A DNA stretch of 64,000 nt from the NCBI GenBank assembly GCA_021234155.1, contig JAJEKV010000003.1, forward strand, positions 30,797,166-30,861,165. Direction: 5' to 3'. The stretch is from Isoetes taiwanensis. Its lineage: Eukaryota > Streptophyta > Lycopodiopsida > Isoetales > Isoetaceae. Positions 56,971 to 64,000 of the stretch are shown here, in pieces (the stretch's first letter is position 1; each line of letters starts with the position of its first letter). The notes under the pieces are model-generated. The model searched no databases. It had not been told where the DNA came from and saw only the letters and a program-made list of their open reading frames with translations. The position numbers and the translations under genes are program-made.

Positions 56971-59900
56971 AAACAAAAAGGGGGTTTCTCACTACTCTAT
57001 ACCACCTCTCGTAAAGGGAGGATTTAGGAAGAATTTGATTATAAATGTGAGGGGTAATGATTTTTGTTGTGGAAAAAAAATTTGGCCCCTTGAGGGCTTG
57101 AAAATGGTATTCCATATAGCCATTGACAATAATGCAACACATAGACTCCGATAGCAATAAATACATATATGTAACATTGAGACAATACAATAGAGGAGGA
57201 TGGCCAACATTGGTAAGTAGATGTTGCATGTGTGAAACATGTTGGTTCCAAGGAGTAGATGCAATGTGTGAAAACATAAAGGTAGCAAGACATACTTATC
57301 TAGAGTTTACATTGAGGATATAAAGCAACAACATTAGCACACCTTATGGGATTTGAACCTATTGTATCCTAGTAGCCATCCTGGCTTACTTATGCTATGC
57401 TGGTCAACTACAAAACTTTTGAAATGTCTTCGCCCACTATAGTAACAAGTTGAAGTTGCTAATTAAACAACAAATCCATGCACTTGTAAAATAGTCAACT
57501 ATGAAAATAGCCATTGCAACTTCTATTTTGCTTCTGTTTTGCTTCTACCATTGTAACCTTTGATCGAAGTAATCCAAGAACTCAAAATCGTCAAAGAACT
57601 CAAAATGGTTCAACCAAGAACGTGCAAGAGGTTTCCATCACTTCCGCAATCAACATGCTTGATGTCGATTGGGGAAGCAACTTATGGATCTGGCACATTC
57701 AAATTAGAATATGACATAATATTAGAACTGCCAAAAACCAAAAACCTCCATAAACAACACGAAAAAAAAAGAACCAAAAACCTTTATAAACAACGTAAAG
57801 GAGAAAAAGGGATGAGATCCTATTACATTAGGAATTTTGAATATTTAAAAAGAGCAATATCGAAGTTGAAGAAGATGTTGAGATGTCCCCATTTATCATT
57901 AGAGGAAGTGGCAGTTTATCATGGTGTAGGATTCAAAAACTACTACAGTTTTCGTCCTGCAAAAGCAATAGAAGAAAATTCAAATTCTGCTTGACAACCA
58001 ATGGCAGTAAAAAATATGTGATCTTTGACTAAATACTAACAATAGATAGGACTACACATACCTCATTTGAAATTAGTGCCTTTGCAGTGCCAAATATCAA
58101 TGTTCTAGGTGTAGGATCTGGAGATGAATTTGAAGCATGAGAGCTTAAGCTTAAAAAAGAGCTGACAGCCTTGATTACTTGGCCATATTTGTACGCTCAC
58201 TCATTTGAATCCTTCCTAGCTTCTGCTACATGACGTGCGAGATCTTTTGTTTGCACCCAAGGCTCAAGTCTTCGTCCATGGAGATGTTTGGCAGACCTTG
58301 GAGACGTTTCTTTCTATAACGCATGGATTGGCCTTCATACATGGATTGAGTTTTGCCAAGACAATAGGAACCTCTGGCCAAAGGAAGATCAAGCATTTCA
58401 GTCATAGTTGGCAGATCTCTCTTCAACGTGTGACATATTATATAACTTTGATTTCTAGTTGATGAGTAGCACCCTGGATTGGCCCAATGCGATCTACAAA
58501 AATCTCCCTTGTTGACATTTTGCAATGCTACCTTACTAATTTTTCTTTTTCTTTTTTTCCCTTTTTTTTGGAAAACAGTGACAACAGTCTTTAGAGGAGC
58601 CAGGATCTCCAGCCCAGACCGAAATTGCCTGTGATGTTGCATGTATTCAGGATCAACTTCTTTTACTATAGGCATGTGAAAAACTGAAGAAAGGGGCTTC
58701 AATTCTCCCCCCTCTCCAGAAATTTGTGCTGGTATATTTTGCTGATTGACTACTGCCCCATTGTGGAATACTGATTGGTTTCAGTACGCATTCATACGTA
58801 ACCCAATGAAGCACAATAATTATATGCATGGAACAAAGGACCAAGCCAACTTGGCTATGCAATCAATCCAGCCAAAAAACACATCTAAAGATGATCATTT
58901 TATAATTTAGGACAACAATTCTTTCAATGCTGGCATCCACAAAACCATGCTATCAATCCCACTAACATGCCCTGCAATCTAGGCGCTTGCCACATTTTGT
59001 ACTGATGTTCAACCAAAAGCTCTTCAACATCCACATTTGACGATAGGCCTGGTCGTATAAAAAACCTATATAATAGAAATCTTCTTATCATTCAAAATCA
59101 AGCTAATGAGCAGTAATTTCTATTACCACTTCTATAACATTCGTCTTTGCCAGCCCATCCTTTTGAGAAGAATCCAATTTTCTAACTCTTATACAAACTC
59201 AAAATAAACGATTTTGGTGGTAAAATGCTCAATTATTATCAGCTTGCACATGGGTTTTTCTAACTCTAAACTCTTATGGGTCTGCAATGTTAAACAGGTT
59301 ATCTATATCCTTGAATCATGGAGAAGATACGCTATCTTTGCAAAACAGAGGGGCAACATTAAATCAAGCATGCTCAACAGTATAAAAAGAAAAAGGTTCT
59401 AATTTTGATTCTTGGGCATATCGACTTTAAGAGACAAAATCTTTATATCAACCTCCTCGTCAATGGTAGCAAGCATTAGCAGTTGTCATATGACCCATTA
59501 TGCAACTTGGGAATTGACTGTTTGACCAAGAAGAATGATTCTATTTCGAAGCAATACTGACTGCAAGTCTACGATACTCCCTGGAGTAATCACTTCTGGA
59601 CTTATTGGAGGAGAACCCTTTTTAGCTACTGTGATGGTATCACTGACCAAAATACTAGAACACGTTACTGACTAAGACAAGAGAAAGGCAGAAACATGCT
59701 TTACTTACTTTGAAAAAAAAACTGTGCAGAAACAAATTTGAAGGAAATTTATTCGAGGAGAGCTCCATAGTAGAACAAGTCCTGAAGGGACGAATTTGTT
59801 GCCTTGTGGAAAAGGAGTGGCGACCATCTTCTCGAAGAATTGGGATTTGTCTCAGAAAAGAAGAACGAGACAAAGAAAAGTTCTTCAAACCCAACGTGGG

Positions 59901-60352
59901 CATAAGATAGCCTACTTCGGTGCCCTAACAAGTGAGTAACGAGGCTTCAAATAGTGGGACTTTTTTTCCCCAAACATGCTCCTCAAACATGCAGCATCTT
60001 ATCTTCTCCAAGAATTTCGTCTTTCCCAAAGGCTGAGTTTCTATTTGCTAAAATGACAGAGCTCTTGATGTGTAAAGCCATAAGAGTTTCACCTAATTTA
60101 TGCTGCAATGTAGGCAGAGTGGCAGAAAGATAAATCTAACATGTCTGGCATGCCTAGAAGCTGACTCCCAACATCTCCGGAGAGATCCTTCCTACGATAT
60201 TCGCAAATTGAAGCAGATGTGAGATGCGTGAATGATAAAACGCTGATTGTTTTAAAGATTAAAGAACCTGTTGTTTTGCCCTCTTCCCATGTTGCTGTCA
60301 AGCATTCAATCTACAAAAAATAGGTCAAGAATACATATCCGGGGTGGCACTA
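56971..60352. other. Unrecognised, mostly non-coding
   Basis: The longest frames (57560-57994 plus; 58226-58702 minus) are Lys-rich and of mixed composition, and I cannot match them to a family. No TIRs, LTRs or RNA genes are evident. Confidence 0.35.
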
Positions 60353-60600
60353 TGTGACGTTCCAGCATAATATACGATTCGAATACGTATATTATACTGC
60401 CACGTCACACGTACATGTCATAAATGACATGTACTTGGAGGCCGTAGAAGGTTGCACCTAGGAGGCAAGAGTTGCACCTAGGGGGGCAATTTCGAATGTT
60501 GTGCATGATTAATAAACATACACAATTTAAACCCATGGACCGCATTGCCAAATGGCTAAACCCCATTTGGCGAAATGTCTAACCTAACCATAAGGGTTTC

Positions 60601-60609
60601 TATATAAGG
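60601..60609 (+). promoter_or_regulatory. TATA box in the LTR
   Basis: TATATAAGG, followed by a C-rich stretch, about 200 nt upstream of the leader-exon ATG. This places the transcription start and the U3/R border shortly downstream. Confidence 0.6.
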
Positions 60610-60806
60610 GCTTCCCCTTAGACCCTAAACCTTTTCTTCTCTTTGCATTAAAGGTTTTCTTTGAGCTCCTTTCCCCATCTCGCATTTGGGGTTCTCTTGA
60701 GCCATTCCGGCCAAGATAAGAACCAAATTCGCATTGCCAGGCTCTGTAAAGCCGCCTTTGCACAACAGATCGTCGAATAGCAGCCATCTTCAGCAAGATC
60801 AGAGAC

Positions 60807-60846
60807 ATGGATGCATTCCGAGGATCTGGAGCAGGTCAAGGACCAG
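60807..60846 (+). CDS. LTR leader exon (13 codons + 1 base), third member
   Basis: ATG opens MDAFRGSGAGQGP plus G, then donor GTAATC. The peptide resembles the copy at 37262 (MDAFRG-x-GA-x-Q). Its gag acceptor lies beyond the window. Confidence 0.55.
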
Positions 60847-61956
60847 GTAATCAGTCATTCTGTTGTGCAAAGCTGCCTTTGGGCTAGGCAATAAGGTAGT
60901 TTAGCATATTCATTCAGCCATAGAGGCCTTGTAGATCCCAAGATCATAAGCCCTAACAAAGGAACCTAACTCTAGATGTTAGATAGATAGATTAGATGTT
61001 GACCTTCATTTCAGTTCTGTGATGATGTTGGTATTTCACTCTATGACCTCCATGTATTGGGAAGGGGGGTAGAGGCCTAAAGCCTGTATAGCAGATGATT
61101 CTAGGCAACCTACTAGTTCCCAATTACTTGCGGCATGTGCACAATGAGCCCGCCTGGCTGTGGGTGGAGGGACCAAGCCGATGAAAAAGGGGGACTTGTC
61201 CCATCACAGAAGAGTTCCTCTGGTGTGTAAAGCCTACCGGGAACCTTAGTGAGCTAGGCTTAATGGCTTGCCACTGCGTGTGGGCAAGGCATGAGCTCAA
61301 CACCTTTGGGGCGATGCGTCGCCTTCCATGAGGTTAAGTCGAATAAGGGCAGTGGCCCTCTAGCCACCTGTGATGGGCATGCATGCCCCTGGGGGAGAGG
61401 TGACTCTCCTCCTGCCTCATCGGGGCTGGAGAGATGCAACCCAGTAGTAGCCCTCTTGGCTAATGTACCTGGCATGCTACGGCCCGGTCCCAATACTTTT
61501 CAGCCTACTCTGCAAAGTGTGCACAGGGGCGGATGGAGTGGACTACCCTAAGCTATGTTCCTATGCCAGCCAAATCCAATTGCCATGAATTCTGTCTGCA
61601 ATGATTTCTGGAGGCCCAAGCCGTCAGTCATACCCCCTTGAGTCTGAGCCCTGGATAGGATTTCCCTTTGCTGTTATTGTTCATGATGATGTTGTTGTAT
61701 TGATGATGTCATGATGTGTTCACCCTTCGAGGTGATTGTATTGTTATATTGTATTATGTGCTCATGTTTATTCACGCTTCCGCAGATAGGTCGACCCAAA
61801 GGGAGACGGGTGAATGACATGTCCACTCTTCCCTTGCTGGCTCATTCCACTGGGAGTGGTGTCAGGTGGATGGCCCCTGCCAGTTTGGCTGACAGGGGGA
61901 ATGCTCCATCTTCTGATATGGTGTGTGCACCATAGAGGAAGCAGGGGACGTCGCAG

Positions 61957-61968
61957 TGGTATCAGAGC
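61957..61968 (+). other. Primer binding site of the third member
   Basis: TGGTATCAGAGC, one base after the LTR. Confidence 0.95.
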
Positions 61969-62176
61969 ATGATCTTGGTAGACCAAGGTCGAGCACTGAC
62001 CATTTTTCCCATAGGACTAACAGTAGACTTCAAGTCTTGGGAATAGCCACCCAAGCATGAACCTCAAAAATTGGGAAAAAATTTTCTAATTTCTAGTGCA
62101 TAAAATAGGTTAATGCTAAAGTTAGTAGTAAGTTTTAGCAGAAACCCAACCAAAATTGCACAAAAAGAGGTGACCC

Positions 62177-62240
62177 CTCACAAAGTGCGCCCAGACCAAA
62201 TCTGCCCATGCTCGGATTTGCTCCCCGCGCACTGTGTGAG
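62177..62240 (+). repeat. Foldback, third member, first (64 nt)
   Basis: CTCACA pairs with TGTGAG, AGTGCGC with GCGCACT, and inner AAATC with GATTT. The stem sequence differs from the H3 element but the architecture is the same. Confidence 0.85.
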
Positions 62241-62380
62241 TGGTGGACCCATGTTGACCTAGTTAGATGCATAATCTAATAGTGTAGTTCAGCTTATCCC
62301 TTAGATTTTAGCTAGTTTTGCATGTTAAAACACTAAGGAACTCTTTTAAATTGAAAATTGGACCCAAAAAGAGGTGACCC

Positions 62381-62444
62381 CTCACAGAGTGCACCCATAC
62401 CAAATCTGCCCATGCTCGGATTTGCTCCTCGCGCACTGTGTGAG
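62381..62444 (+). repeat. Foldback, third member, second (64 nt)
   Basis: Same length as the first and 204 nt downstream of it. CTCACAGAGTGCAC faces GCGCACTGTGTGAG. Confidence 0.85.
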
Positions 62445-63008
62445 TGGTCAAAACTGTGAACCTTCATAACTTGAGTTATACAGCTCCAAATCGCCTAAAA
62501 TTTATTGCGTTAGGACCATTAAAGAGTCTAGAATCCATTTATGATTTCAAATTAGGTTAAAAGTATTATATTCCATATCAAAATGACCAAAATTACTCAA
62601 CCCCTAAATTTTGTCTTCCGAACTAGGGTTTGTTTAGAAATAGAAGCAATAGCTTTTAACAGAAGGGAGGAGAGTGAAAAGGCAGACCCAAAAGAGGAAG
62701 CACTATGCCAAACACCTCTACCAACGAAGCGAGTAGTACAGGGCACAACTGGCCTACCAACAATCTTCATCGAATGGAAGACATACGTTAATCATCTGCA
62801 TGACTTCTCGACTATCAAGCACTCGGTTGCAACACCCACGAGCTCGTAGCAGAAAGAAGATTGCTACTTTATTGTAGAAATCTTTGTAAATACAAATTTA
62901 TGTTTTGACATGCTAATATGTGAAATCATAGTTATCTAGATTGTATTAATAACTTCTGCAACTGGAATCACCAAAATTGGAGCAAAACTCAGTGTTTTGG
63001 CCCCACCC

Positions 63009-63062
63009 CTCACAGAGTGCGCCCAGACCAATTCTGCCCAGGCTCAGAATTGCTCCCCGCGC
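63009..63062 (+). repeat. Foldback, third member, truncated
   Basis: Left arm CTCACAGAGTGCGCC and centre are present, but the closing ACTGTGTGAG is missing. The sequence jumps directly into the accessory-gene frame, marking a deletion of the promoter/leader. Confidence 0.75.
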
Positions 63063-63688
63063 CCCAGATAGGAGAACCATTTGTCCAACCCCTAGATATT
63101 GAGCCTATGGCCATGGCAGCAGGTGAAGAAGAGTCGATGCTTCTGGAGTACGAGGAGGCAGAACAGGAGGAAGATGAAAGACGTGGGTCGGACGTAGAGG
63201 ACATCATAGACATCGATCCAGCACAGGAGAGGCAGCAAGCTGAGAAGGAACTTCAAAGCTTTGAAGAGGGGCTGAGAACCACGGGGACAGCTCCACCGCT
63301 TGGGCTAGGCATCACAAGCTTAACCCCGGTAATCATCCACGGAGAGGCGTACCTGAGCCTGCACGACATCAAGAACCTTCCAGAGTGTAGGGACAGGGGC
63401 TACAAGATAGACGAGCTCCTACATCTCCTACGTCAACAACCGGACCTTGAGGACTTCATCGACTGGGAGACACAAGACTTCCCCATCAGCGTAAGGGAGG
63501 CCCGGACGTACACTGGCCAATCATCAACAGATATAAGCCTACACTGGCATCAGGCAGATGATGGCTCAACAAGAGTTACCCACAGAGAAGGAGTTCTTAG
63601 CGATCCAAGAGCGGATGGGAATCAGAGGGAAAACAACGATTGCGCTCCTACCCAGCACCTCGACAGCAACACCAGCCGAATAGGATAG
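63017..63688 (+). pseudogene. Second accessory gene, third family member (truncated)
   Basis: Matches the protein at 11587-13123: IEPMAMAAGEEESMLLEYEE, an acidic run, TAPPLGLGITSLTPVIIHGE, IKNLPECRDRG, DELLHLLRQ, VREARTYTGQSS. A frame change near 63540 follows; the neighbouring frame continues the match (IRQMMAQQELPTEKEFLAIQ, RIRGKTT-like) to about 63680. The N-terminal part was removed by the deletion that fused foldback 63009 to the gene. Many differences from the first copy are at third codon positions, suggesting past selection on the protein. Confidence 0.8.
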
Positions 63689-64000
63689 GGGCAACATCAA
63701 CAAAAGGCGCAACAACGCTAGACAACTGCAAAACACCCAAGTCCAGCCATGACGAGCTCCCAGACCCCCTGCCCCTAGTAAGAAGACAATAATGACTTCA
63801 TCGATTTCAAAAATAGGGGATCATGATCAAGGAAAAAAAGAGGAGACACACAATAGGGAAGGTACATCTCCGACTTGAAGGCATATATCAACACCAAGGG
63901 CAAGAACAAGGAGGAGAATAGTCGGTACGAATAAGAGTCCCAGATCCAGAAACGCCTGCAAACCTAAGGGAAGGGCGAGCCCGGTGCTTTAGCCAACTAG

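Larger units (their letters stand above)
60353..61955 (+). repeat. 5' LTR of the third family member
   Basis: Begins TGTGACGTTCCAGC and ends GGGGACGTCGCA, followed by a primer binding site; 1603 bp. Conserved family stretches include CTACTCTGCAAAGTGTGCAC and CACGCTTCCGCAGATAGGTC. A TATA box lies at 60601 and the leader exon at 60807-60846. Confidence 0.9.
61969..64000 (+). mobile_element. Internal region of the third family member (runs off the window)
   Basis: Contains foldbacks at 62177, 62381 and 63009 and the second accessory gene at 63017-63688. There is no histone-fold gene between the foldbacks. Only an 88-codon frame (62583-62849) lies where the H3 gene would be, after a decayed TATA leader (TTTAGAAATAG near 62633). 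Past about 63690 no domain is recognised. Confidence 0.85.

Noticed and set aside
57560..58702. Two frames of about 150 codons as host genes
   Set aside because: No family motif, no supporting splice structure and low-complexity Lys-rich composition; not enough to call genes.
62670..62700. Possible remnant of the H3 tail (KRQTQKRK-like reading) in the third member
   Set aside because: The resemblance spans only a few codons and no histone fold follows. Chance is a sufficient explanation.

Overview
The window is nuclear DNA of a land plant. It holds one intron-bearing host gene, mitochondrial NAD-dependent isocitrate dehydrogenase (38558-40229, seven exons, all introns GT-AG). Almost everything else is layered transposable elements: Ty3/gypsy LTR elements primed by initiator-Met tRNA, a LINE, a tRNA-derived SINE, pogo-like and unclassified DDE transposons, and a small hAT-like insertion. 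The repeat load and style suggest a seed-free vascular plant such as a fern or lycophyte, but this is an inference and the species is not identified.

The centrepiece is a complete 13.3 kb Ty3/gypsy element at 7294-20619. It has two LTRs of about 1.65 kb, a perfect 5-bp target duplication (CGTGG), a primer binding site, a polypurine tract, gag with a zinc knuckle, protease, RT, RNase H, integrase and an integrase-linked chromodomain. Between the primer binding site and gag it carries two extra genes. The first (9601-10866, 421 codons, uninterrupted) is a histone H3: it starts with the exact H3 tail ARTKQTARK, has an acidic/basic/Pro-rich insertion of about 320 residues, and ends in a full H3 histone-fold domain. 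The second (11587-13123) is an acidic protein of unknown family. Each extra gene has its own upstream cassette: two 67-nt near-perfect foldbacks about 200 nt apart, then a TATA box about 110-120 nt before the ATG. The LTR also encodes a 40-nt leader exon (13 codons plus one base, then a splice donor), whose phase fits a splice acceptor just upstream of gag. The same exon length and phase is found in four diverged LTR types in the window. The pol frame is now broken by stops and frameshifts; the H3 frame is open.

Layout: 1-6900, foldbacks, a degenerate RING-finger gene (+) and a convergent DDE transposase pseudogene (-). 6900-7293 and 20620-21200, the broken locus into which the H3 element jumped. 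7294-20619, the H3 element. 21205 to about 26300, a second, decayed family member with primer binding site, foldbacks, an H3-fold relict and a TATA relict. 26337-33863, a decayed minus-strand gypsy element with LTR-like direct repeats. 33864-35776, decayed sequence. 35777-37745, the 3' end and LTR of another relative of the H3 element (with a SINE inside), abutting an inverted LTR piece. 38558-40229, isocitrate dehydrogenase. 41550-44010, pogo-like transposase pseudogene. 44241 to about 45800, a minus-strand LTR. 45800-48770, decayed sequence. 48768-53106, a minus-strand LINE split by a hAT-like insertion. 53107-60352, mostly unrecognised sequence with local duplications. 60353-64000, the 5' LTR, primer binding site, foldbacks and second accessory gene of a third family member running off the edge.

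Interpretation: the family appears to make its own histone H3, plus an acidic companion protein, from internal promoters, while Gag(-Pol) may be made from a spliced LTR transcript. I know of no described LTR retrotransposon with a histone H3 gene, but I could not search.
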